Origin: Chrysogorgia sp. JL179-B06
Lineage: Eukaryota; Cnidaria; Anthozoa; Scleralcyonacea; Chrysogorgiidae
DNA: 64,000 nucleotides
Reading direction: 5' to 3'
NCBI GenBank assembly: GCA_035772405.1
Contig: JAYKKM010000440.1
Coordinates: forward strand, 313,501 to 377,500
Position 1 is the stretch's first letter. Every line of letters starts with the position of its first letter. Positions 11,537 through 22,576 of this stretch are shown in pieces. The notes below the pieces were generated by a model. The model did no database searches, had not been told where the DNA came from, and was given only the letters and a program-made list of their open reading frames with translations. The translations under genes were made by a program, and so were the position numbers.

Positions 11537-13439
11537 TCGACAAAGAGTAAACAATGCGCGCTTTTTGGCTTTGAGAACAACGCGGTGTGCGACTTTATTT
11601 AAAAACTAGAAATACGTATCCGTAATAACCCCTCGGCCGTCTGTTTAGTAACAGTTACGAACCTAATTACTCATTAATGTTTTGGTATTAGTAATAACGC
11701 ATTTGTCGTCCGGGAGTTTCAGTAACTGTCGTGGGTTAAAGGTCGTGGATCAAGTCGTGGTTCGGAAATGATTAAGTCTATAAACCAAGTGCCCATGACC
11801 CCAAATACGATATTACTGATATAGAATTGCTCAAATTCAAAGCTTTCTGTAGAGTATAACCAAACATTGGTTAATACGCCACTATATACCAAGTCACCGG
11901 TGACTAATTACATATTATACAGGTTGTTTCTTTCCCATCGGTCATCTGTTTTGGAATAATTTAGATCCTCAGTACTACAAATTAATTTACAGATTACAAG
12001 GAAACGAGTGCTTCTGAAAGGATTTCATCTTTATTAAAAAGTGCTGCAAGAAGCGACAACAAGCACGCCGGGCTACAGAAGGTGCGAAATCGGCCATATT
12101 ACTGTCCGCCAAAAAATTCAAAATGGCGGCGAAAAAATTCGAAATGGCGGCAAATGGGCGTGGGTAAAATATCTGCATAATGTTGTTGATTGAAATGCTG
12201 GTAATTTGGTATGGTACATATATTGTACGGCTACAGAAGATCTAATGGAGGGAAGCTTGTTTGCAAATCAGTTTATTGGTAAGTGTCATTCGTTTGTGTG
12301 TGTGTTTTTGACGATGTTGTCGATGAAGAAATTGTTGTGCTTTCTCGAAGATTTTCTCGAAAAAAACCATAGAATTGATCGAAATTCGTTAAACTTTGAA
12401 AATACCTGACTGAAACGATCCGAACGTTCGTCTTCTATGTAGCTTTTTCATTGGGAATATATCAAGAAATAGAGCTACAGTACATCGTGGAAACGTTGAT
12501 TATTGAAAGACAGTTACTTGGCCGCTGATTGTGAAAGCCTGAGACTGCAGAGCGAGCTGAAATTGGTACAAAAAGATGTAAACAAAACCTCAAAAATGGT
12601 AAGTCAGCGTTAGTTCTCACTTAAATAATTTTATTTGCAATTGCTTGATAAATGACATGACTATATTTAAGTTTGAATTATGTTTGCAGATTGTACGCCA
12701 CCAGGAAAAGCTATCATTACTTGGTTGTGATGAGGAGTCCTTATGTGGAAAACGAAGAAGACTTGAACCAAAGACATTTAAAGGGTCATAAAAAAAGAAG
12801 CAAACCATACGGCAGAAGATACCATCCCAATTATGCCAACAGAACTCTGAAAAGCTAAGCAGTCAAATATATTTGTCAGATCTGCCCAGAGAAGGCGAAA
12901 AGAAACGCTTGGCCGCTTGCAAACACATATGTAGACTTATATCACAGTGAAGTTATATGGCATTATTTTTTACCTTAATGTGTTGGGACGTGTTCATATA
13001 AGCCTGGCTAAATTACCCGAGTGGGTCATGGGCGCCAATCCTGGGAACGGGTGGATACATGTCACACCGTTATGTGACACCGTTATGTTATACGGTCACA
13101 TACCCCCAAACCAACCCTAACACTAAAGGTTCCTTGGAGGGCCTCTAGGGTATTTGTAACTTTAGCGTAATATAACGGTGTAGCCACTTTTTTAACATTA
13201 GGGAAAGCAAAACATAAAGCCCCCAGAATTCTAGATAACATCCCTCAGAATGCAAGTAAAATCACTTCCAATACCATATAAACATCCAGTTGGAGCACCT
13301 GCACCCTCCCATGTTGTCCCACTTCTACGTATCAAACCAGTTTCATATGGGAAGGAACTCATCTCATATATCCAATATAGCCCATTTACTGTAGTTAATA
13401 GTTACATGCCCTACTGGAGTCCTAAATATTCCAAAAACC
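11537..13439. other. Left flank of Polinton; no recognised gene
   Basis: Contains AT-rich DNA, two ATGGCGGC-type motifs near 12121-12150 and an open frame ending at the Polinton junction (13250-13440). That frame has proline-rich, non-repetitive composition and might be an exon disrupted by the Polinton, but I recognise no domain. Confidence 0.4.
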
Positions 13440-13444
13440 CTAAG

Positions 13445-14195
13445 AGTAGTAAGATATATATTATTATTATTATTCATGTGTAAGGGATTGGCACTAGCTC
13501 TTAACCAATCAGATTGCAGTAAGTATTTGAATTGACCAATCAGAGAAAAGGGTATCGCAGTATTTCCAGGGAGGTGTCCCAAAATACAGCCAGCTGTGGA
13601 GGTTATCCTAATAGGTTATCCGTAATCAGGAGGGGAAAGTGGTCAATTCAAATAATACTTATATTGCAATTTGATCAGTTTGAGAGCGAAGTGCCAATCC
13701 CTTACACATGAAGATGGTAGTTGTTGATAGTTGGTTGTCCTTTTCGTCGGGAAGGAAACATGGCCGCCACGCGCAGTGAAGCGAAAAAAATAAAAAAATG
13801 TATTTTGGAAAAAAAAGGTTTTAATGGGGAAAAATATATATTTGAAAAAAAATAATAAAAAGATATATGTGAATTAGTAGTAGTAGTATTTAAAAAAAAA
13901 ACAAAAAAAACAAAAAACATGAATTGTGAATTTGAAATAAAAAAAGTAAAATAAAATGGTTGAAATATTTTTAAAAAAGAACATGTTGAATTGTATTTTA
14001 TAAAAAAAAAAGGAATTGTGATTTATGTAAAAAAGTATTTAAAAAAAAAAAAAAAGAAATGAGCGCGCGCGACGGAGATGTCACCTCAACGACGACCAGA
14101 GCTAGGATGAGGTGTAAGATAATATACCGGAAGTAAATAGGGTATTATTTTTTTGGAAAAGGTTTTGGGAAAAGGCGTTTCCGGAAGTAGATACG
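13445..14195 (+). repeat. Left terminal inverted repeat of Polinton
   Basis: Matches 52017-52780 in inverted orientation along its whole length, including AAGGACAACCAACTATCAAC (in the right copy), the AT-homopolymer tract and the inner block GGAAAAGGTTTTGGGAAAAGG, with only scattered substitutions and indels. The outer tip AGTAGT is a repeated trinucleotide. CCAAT boxes (AACCAATCAG) occur within it. Confidence 0.95.
13473..13712 (+). repeat. Hairpin-forming segment inside left TIR
   Basis: The arm TTCATGTGTAAGGGATTGG is mirrored at 13691-13711 (CCAATCCCTTACACATGAA), and partial complementarity continues inward (TTTGAATTGACC on both sides). The same hairpin is in the right TIR at 52513-52752. 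Confidence 0.8.
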
Positions 14196-15317
14196 TTTAT
14201 ACAGTTAGTATATATAGGGCATTGAATTATGAGTTGAATAAGTGCTATCGCAGATACTAGATGGGGTTAGAGAGCAGTGATGGATCAAGAACAGAAAATT
14301 TAGTCGCAGAATTTTCGTGTTTCATATAATTGATGATCAGACAAATACTGGTCATCAATTATATGAAACACTAAAAATCTGTTACTAAATATTCTGTTCC
14401 TGTTCCATCACAGCTCTTTAACTCCATGTAGCAAAAGACGTCAGTACTTGCTTTGCATTAGTCACCTTGAATGACCTTCACCTTTGTCTGATAGTGAAAC
14501 GTTTTTTGAGAAAAAGATACGATTAAGATTTTTGGCTGTTTTTTTTTTTTAAATGATATATTTTTTTTTTTATAGGGTGGGAATTGGTCCCAGTGTGTGG
14601 AAATGGGAAGAATAACCCATTCTTCCCAAATTTATTACTAGAGGGTTGTTATGTGTTTATTTTAAAAAATATATATATACAAAATATACACTTTAATATA
14701 GAGGTAGATCCAGTAACGCAAGGTACAAGCACTTTCGATATATTGTGTGTGCTTTTGTATATATTTTTGTCTTAAAAAAGTAAAAATAAAAACAAAAACA
14801 AAAAATACTCCTGTGAAACTAGGTGTTACTTTAGCTAGCTCTTTCACCACATGCTAACATCCAAAAACCCATAACGTACAACAAGCAATCGATCGATCTG
14901 GCGGTGAGCTAAATGTCTCTATGGACTAGTCCCACCTGACATCAACCTCTTTTTAGAGAGGAAGACCAGACAATAAAGTCTAAACCAGTCCCGATTTACA
15001 AGAGTACTGCGGGTTGAATGCGCACCAATGCTGGTCAGTAATAAATACTACAGCTCATTGGAGGGTTCAAATTGTAAAAATGATTTTTTTTTAAAAAATG
15101 TAAAAGTTATTTGCAAAAGTATTTTATAAAAAAAAATAGAGACAGAGAGAGCAAGAGAGAGATGTGTCGTCGATGAACACCAGAAGTGAAGTGAAGTGGG
15201 TGTGGTTATTTCGCCTGTAAAATAGATTTTTTGTTTTTTATTTTATAAATAAAATAAAAACCGGAAGTCAATCAGCGGATGAGATACATATATAAGAGAG
15301 GATCGTCAAGGGTTTTA
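14196..15317. other. Left subterminal region of Polinton, noncoding, with a foldback
   Basis: AT-rich with long A/T homopolymers and no credible gene. A foldback at about 14270-14424 pairs CATATAATTGATGA with TCATCAATTATATG and extends over some 60 bp per arm. TATA-like strings (TATATATAGGG near 14209; ACATATATAAGAG near 15286) could be promoters for genes lost to the nested insertions. Confidence 0.6.
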
Positions 15318-15590
15318 GGCCGTCACCTGTTGCATCCTTTCGTTCAAGTTCGTTGCACATGTCGCGAGGCTAAGAAATTCTTTCATAGTTTAATGTATTT
15401 AAGTCTCCTGTGTTAAGAAATGCCAAGCCCCCATTCTCAATCGTGCACAAGAAGTAGAAAATTAACATCAAACTTGCGCCATTTTCGATCTTCGTGACTG
15501 GCCGCCATTTTGAATTTTTGAGCTTTCTGCTTGTTGCCTGCGATCAGGCAATGTGGCCACCCGAAAATTGTCTAAAAATTGCAAAACAAC

Positions 15591-18500
15591 ATGGCTGACA
15601 TTAAAAATTTAAAGTTATGCAAATGTTTTATTCATTTTGACGATGTATCACAATCTCTTACGCAAGTTACCGACCAGCGTTTGTCGAAGTTTATTAGTTG
15701 CCGAAAAAGTTGGGTTAAGCTAGAAGGCGAGAAATCGGAGATTTGTCGAAAATCGTACGGTTTATTTACTGACGAAGACCTAGCTGAATTTCTTTCGGCA
15801 AACACTTGTGAGAATCTACAATGGTATTACCATCAAAACTGTTACAAACGAATTTGCGACGAATATAAGCTTAAAATGGTGGAAGCGAAACATCTATCTT
15901 GTATTAAAAGCATCCAAGAGAAAACGGACAGTGAAGTGAGTGAGCCACGAAGAAAGTTGAAACGTCTATCACTCGGGCATGATGGTCAAGTATCTGGTGT
16001 ACCTGCTAGGACATCTCATGTCCTGCAACCTAGGTGCATATTTTGTGAGAAAGAATCAGATTTGTTTGTAATGGTAAGTCTGAAAATTGATAATGAATAT
16101 TAACCTCATAATCGTTAATTAATGTGTTTTTTAACTTGTATAAATAACAACTATACATGTAATGTCATACATATTAGTTTGGCAACATCAGTGTCACAAT
16201 AGTACAACCAAGTGGGGAGGGGGGGGGGGGGGGAGTTTAATAAATTCGTAATCTCAAACTGGTGGTCTGTTGTAGAGGGAGAGGGGTTAATATAGTGATT
16301 TATATAGTTTATGCACTTGTCATTGGACCGCCCACCTCCACCCCATGGAAGAATGGGTATTACATTTATCAAGAACAAAAGGAGAAAATGCCCCACCCCC
16401 TGGGGGGATAATTTGCCGACTTCAGGAACTAATTATAATAAATTAATGAGAAACAATGTACTCTTATTGCACATTTTAGCCATCCCGACAAATGCCCCCA
16501 TGTTTCGGGGGGGGGGGAGGGGGGGTCTGATGACAAATGCATTACTAATAAAGCTAAATGCCAAAAAACTCTCTTTAATATCGCTAATTGATATACTAAT
16601 TTATCTTAGCAATCTGGAAAAAGAAAAAGAATGCCACTTGTCTTATGCGAGACTATAAATGGAGGTCTATTACGAGAAGCAGCAACAGAGAAGAAGGACA
16701 ACCGGATTTTGCTCCAAATAAGGGACAAAGACTGTGTGGCTATTGAGGTTAGATACCATAAGAAATGCTACACAAACTACACTAACTTTTTGCGCAGACA
16801 GGACAAAAAATCAAGTGACAGAGCTAAACATCTTTACAATGCAGGATATGAACAGTTTTGTAAAGAAGTAGTTGAGGAGCTCATCAAGAATAAACAGGTA
16901 ACATTTATGTCACACCTTTATACAAAGTTTGTCAAGATAGTACAAATAGTTGAAGGATTAGATGCAAGAAGCTTCAGGAAATTCAGATTGAAAGAAAGAC
17001 TTACTCATTCGTATCCACAGCTTGTATTCGTTACACCAAAGCGACGAAATCTTAGTGAAATTGTTTTCTCAGATAATTTGTGTCCAACGGATGTTATGGG
17101 ACCTGATTTACATCTCAGCAGTGAGAGTGATTATGAGGATGATGACTCAGATGAATTTGATGCAGACATGAAAGTGACTGAACCCATTGTTAACGAGGCA
17201 CACATTTTGTATCATGCTTCCATGTTACTCAAGGGAAAGATAGCCAGCACCCAGGGACTCCGGGTCCCATGGCCTCCTGTGGCTGCGGACATCAGCATTG
17301 AAAATGTTCAGGAAATTGTTACACCAACTTTATTCAATTTCGTGGCTTGGACTCTGGGATTTTCCGAAGAAGCACAGATTGATTCTTATGTAGCTGTTAC
17401 TGACAAGCAGAAATCAAGAATATTTTCACTGGTACAAGACATGATCTTTATTTCATCGGATGGAAAAAAGTTTACAACAAAGTCTTTGTCATTAACAATG
17501 GCGATGAGGCAATTAACCGGATCATCGAAAGTCATTAACCTGTTAAATCAGTTTGGTCATTGTTTGTCCAACAATTTTGCACTTCGCCATGAAACTGGGT
17601 TAGCTGAATTAAGCATATCAGAAGGAGGAATTGTTCCAGCTGGTGTCCGAAAGAACCAAAATATTGCAATAGCTTGGGACAATGACGATTTTCTAGAAGA
17701 CACAAAAACAGGAAAGGACACAACTCATGTAACAGGGGGCATCATAATTCAAAGAGATCATGGAGAAATCGAAAGTGAGAGTACCTGTACATCAAGGAAA
17801 AACATCCCAAGAGCATCATCCTTAAAGCATGTTCCAGATCAAATTGCTCCATTTGCTTTGGGGAAAAGAGTGACAGTTGATCTCCGCAACGCTCTTGAAG
17901 ACACCGACATTGGTGAAAAAGCTCATGAACAACCACAAAGTTATGGAAAGAAGCTTGATTTTTCATTCATCGTGAGTCGAATGCAGCAAACTGATCATTT
18001 ACCTAACTGGACAGGCTACAACACATTACTCTCCAAAGAAAGTATTCCACAATTGTCCAAAGTTATGTACCTGCCTATAATAGATGCACCTGCCACAGAG
18101 TTCTCCACAATTAACGCCGTTCTTCAGAGGAGCACGAATATTGCTGATGAACTGGGTTTACAATATGTATGCCTTGTCTTCGATGAAGCAATTTATGCAA
18201 AGATTCAACAAATCAGGTGGAAGGATGTTACGTATATGGATCGTTTTATCGTACGTATGGGCGCTTTTCATATGGCTATGTCTTTCTGTGGGGCAATTGC
18301 CAAGCTATTCGGAGATGGAGGCTTAAAGGTAAGCTTGTCAATTTGTATGTAAATTAAAAAAAATAAAGGTTTCTTCCTGTGAACGCTGCTGCAAAGTGAA
18401 ATTATTACACTGCCGAAAACTCTTATTCCCAAGTAATACTTATACTACAAACTCATGTCAGTTACAGTACTTCAAATCTATTGCGAGTTGTGCTTTCATT

Positions 18501-21500
18501 ATCCCAGCCAACTCCATGTGTAGATATACGAAATAAATTTACAGTATTTCCATATCTCTTTTCAGGATTTGTTAGTTGAAGCTGACCTTGTCGCAGTTGG
18601 ATCGTTGAAAGGAGTAATGTCTGGAAAGCACTACAACCGAAGTTTGAGAACGCACAAAGTAATCTACGAGGCAATGATGCGTATGCTGTTCAATTCCTAT
18701 CTCCAATCATTACCACAGGACTCTCAAATCGAAATTAAGGGATTTATTGGTATGTTAATATTGTATAATAATTGCCAAACACATCTCGTAATAGATCAAT
18801 CATTGTGATTTTTAAATTATAATTTTAAACTATATTTCGTTATAAGTTTAAACTATATTTCGATCAAATGACTGCAATACTTGTAAGAGAAAGAAAGTTT
18901 CAAAAAAGGCAAGGTCAGAAATAGGCTCTACAGTAGGTTGTTGTGACATGCAATAACATTGATAGAGTAAGAAGAAACCTTTGTTTCTTTTTTACAGAAA
19001 GTATGACAGCGTCTTATCCTGACTTAGAAGATTTCCTGCAGTCGACGAGTCTCGAGAAAATTATGGATAATTTCAGCCTTTTCATGAAAACGAAGTCTGC
19101 ATCCAACCATACAATGGCGTACTGGCTATTGTACATTGAAATGGTACAAGTTCTCCTCCTGTTCATTCGTGCTACCAGAGAAAACGACTGGCAATTACAC
19201 TTGTCTGCTGTTCGTTCCATGCTTCCGTGGTTTTTTGCTGCTGATCGGGTCAATTACGCTAGATTCGGCTCCATATATTGGTTGGAGATGATTTCTTTGG
19301 ATAAAACGCATCCAGGTAAATTGGTAAAACTAGAGCAATGTTGTCATGATTCTTTTTTCCCACAACACGACTCTCTCAAGACTCTTAAATATCTGGGTAG
19401 CTTCTTATCACTCTTATCTACTTAGCGCCTATTTGAGTATTCTACTTGTTTATTTAGGAGCTCTCCAAGGAGTTGTTGAAAACTGGACATGTCAAAGACA
19501 AGATCGTTACGGGTTTTCCTCAACAGCATGCGACCAGACGATGGAGCAAACATTCAATAGAGATTCGAAGACTAAAGGCGGCATTGTTGGCTTCACTCTA
19601 AATCGCACTGCTGTGAAACGATGGATTTTGGCGCAATCGGAGAGAGGATCTATGACGAGGCAATGTTATGTTGTTGCTGGCCATCGTGAGGAAGAAAGGT
19701 TCATATTTGATTATAATTAACTAATACATGTAGATTAATTTTGCCGTTGTCTGTTCAGTTATAAATGTACAGATGACGTCACAACGTGATACCGGGTCAC
19801 TGATGTTCTTACCTCGGTGTGACGTCCTCTGTACATGTATAACTGAACAGTCAACCACAAGAATGTTTGATAAAGTTCATTTTCGTGCGAAATATTAATG
19901 TTATTGCACAAATTGTTATATTTGCATTTTCATTGATCTATATATTTCAGTAACGCATTTTTTCTTCTTATAGGTCACGTAAAGATGTCGACTCTACTCA
20001 AATTAAGCGTCATAATTCTGAGGTTGAAAGTGTTGAGGAAACGTTATCCAACATGACTGATCCATTTGATGATGATCTCGAGGACCTTGTAAATATTGCT
20101 AATGGTGAAATTGCTACTGCGTCCGTGTCAAATGATCTTCTGAAGTCCCACAAGATTGGTGAGGAAAAGTTCGAAGAATTTGTCTCACAGAAGGTCAAAG
20201 CTGACATACCAGATATCTTCACGCCCATAAAGAAAACAAATTTGAACACGTTTTCGAAGAAAAGCACTATCAGCAAAACAAACACGAAGCAAGGTAAAGT
20301 CGTTGAATTACGTAATGATTCAAAATTCATAGCCCGCCTTTTAGCCATTGGTCAATCCCGTGAAATTGACATGCGGAATCTGATGAAATACAGTCTGAGG
20401 AAATACCCTGCGCCATTGGCAACAAGTAATGGTGATTTAGTGAAAACCCCAAAATGTAAACCGATGCACGAATTGCTTCGCCGTGCCGAATGCAATGACG
20501 TCGACCCTCCAGGAAATACCGATGCACTTCTGCTTGATGGAATGGCATTATTCCAGGTCCTCAAAGATATTCCGCAGACATTTGGTGATCTAGCAGAAAA
20601 AGTCGTCCACATTATAATCAGCTCAGCAAAGAAAGCGCAAGGAAATAGAGTAGACTTTATAAGTGATACTTACCCATTAGTCAGCATAAAAAAACTTGAG
20701 CGAGAAAAGCGATCGATGTCGGGTGTTACTCGGGTAAGGATTGGTGGTGCAACTCAAAAAGTTCCTCGACAGTTCAAGAAGTTTTTGTCTTTAGGCGAAA
20801 ACAAAGAAGCTTTAATTGAGTTCATTTTCCAACATATGACGACTCTTGATCTTGCACCACTACTACAGCATGTAACCTTGTTTTTCACGCATGGAGCTGA
20901 ATGTCACAAGTTTTTCGCTGATACCTTAAGCGATAACATGTTGAAGATTGAAAGTGTTCCAGAGCTGCATTCAAACCATGAAGAGGCTGATACGCGATTA
21001 ATCCTGCATGCGCAACATGCTTCTACTATGCACAGCAACGTCAGGATCCGAAGCCCGGACACAGATGTTTTCATTCTGATGTTGGCCCATAAGGCTGAAA
21101 TCAGGTCTTTGCTATTTTTTGACACTGGTTCTGGAAACAACAGAAGGCTTATTGACATCAATGAAGTTCATGATCAATTGGGATCGCGCTTGTGTAACGC
21201 ACTTATTGGCTTTCATGCTTTCACTGGTTTGTATATTTTGTAAATGTTTTTATTGCAATGATCGACATAACTTGAAATAATCTCTATATACTAGATTGTA
21301 TTGTTTCGCAGTTAATTTCACAAAAATACTTAAATATAGGAAAGCCTGCTAATTTGCCACTTCTTTCACAATCGTAATGGAAAATAATAAGCTTTGGCGA
21401 CTTAATCTAAATAGCATTTTTACCAAGAAGAAATACCAAGAAATATAGACGCAATTTATATTATTTGATTTTAGGCTTCGACAGCACTAGTGCCTTTCAC

Positions 21501-22085
21501 GGAAAGGGAAAGATTACATCTTTAAAAGTGCTTGATGATTTTCCTGATCTTTACGAATCGTTTGCCAATTTTGGGTCTTGTTTTACACCGAACTCGGACT
21601 TGGTAAAAGCGCTAGAAGTATTTGTGTGCCGTCTATATAAACAGCAAACTTCTAACAAAGTTGATGAGGCAAGATTCAAAATTTTCAGTCTTGGAAAATA
21701 CGGCGCAGATCAAATGCCATGCACAAAAGATGCGTTGGGTAAGCACATTCAACGATCAGTTTATCAGGCAGCTATTTGGAAAAACGCTTTGAATGCTATG
21801 GTCGATTGTCCTGATATAACTAACCATGGATGGCTAGTTGACGACGATGGTAATGTGACCATAAATTGGATGGATTTGCCTCCTGCACCAGATGGGATCT
21901 TGGAAAACATCGAGTGTTCCTGCAAGAAAGGCTGTGCCAGCAATCGTTGTGCGTGTTTGAAAGCAAATTTATCTTGCACCAGTCTTTGCAAATGTGTTGA
22001 TTGCATAAATGGAAAGGTAAATGCCAATCGATTCTCCGATAGTGAGGATAGTTCTGAAGACGATGAGGACAGCGATAATGAATGA
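15591..22085 (+). CDS. Seven-exon transposon gene: Cys/His modules, EADTR nuclease-like motif, CXC zinc domain (~1602 aa)
   Basis: Exons 15591-16073, 16610-18328, 18566-18749, 18998-19315, 19458-19698, 19974-21226 and 21475-22085 join in phase at GT-AG boundaries into one open frame of about 1602 residues; the start ATG has a good context (ACAACATGG). The N-terminal part has two related Cys/His modules (WYYHQNCYKRIC, about residue 80; CIFC and YHKKCYTNY, about 148-215), then an acidic stretch. The middle contains FDEAIY and MLPWFFAADRVNYARF, sequences common in uncharacterised cnidarian repeat proteins. Near residue 1319-1345 lies EADTRLILHA...SPDTDVFIL, like the acidic motifs of PIN/XPG nucleases. 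A nine-Cys CXC domain (about 1544-1575) and an acidic tail end the protein. I infer a transposase/nuclease. It is the only large intact gene in the window. Confidence 0.75.
19752..19851. repeat. Foldback MITE-like repeat in intron 5
   Basis: CTGTTCAGTTATAAATGTAC on the left is mirrored by GTACATGTATAACTGAACAG on the right, with ATGACGTCAC/GTGACGTCCT continuing inward. The approximately 100-bp palindrome lies wholly within the intron between exons 5 and 6, so the coding frame is unaffected. Confidence 0.7.
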
Positions 22086-22576
22086 TGTCCTCCGCTTTCA
22101 GAGAGGTAGGCTAAACGTTTGTGCTCCCGTTCAAACCATTTACCGATCTCTTGCTCATTTAAATGAATCATTAGATTTGTTTTACGTCAATTTCAGAAAT
22201 TATTTATTAAAACTGCGCATAGCTCAGATCTTATCAGTAACATTCCATTCTGATGACGTCATATCCATAATTTGCTTCTTTTGCGCTATTGGATTCACTT
22301 ATGCATACGATCTTGAATATGCCCATTCGCAAGACCACCGACTACCGTATCATTGTGAAATAAGTCGCAGATAGCGTATAATTTGACCGTAAATAGTAAA
22401 ATTCCATTCTGATGACGTCACAAACTTCAATTGCCGTTTTTGAGTAGTTGTGCACACTTATGAATGGGGGCTTCGCAAATATCTATTTCCAGGGTCATGA
22501 AGTGCCTTATTATCGTAAGATTATTTAGCCTCGCGTTACGTGCAGCGGAATGACATTTCTAGCGGCTTTATTTAAT

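Noticed and set aside
15100..15317. Possible third, diverged Polinton TIR copy near 15.1 kb
   Set aside because: There is some resemblance to the inner left TIR (A-rich run followed by CCGGAAGT), but the match is too short and AT-rich to support by eye.
16151..16658. Frames around the poly-G tracts in the first intron of the nested gene
   Set aside because: They cross low-complexity G runs and lie in an intron whose removal gives an exact in-phase junction.
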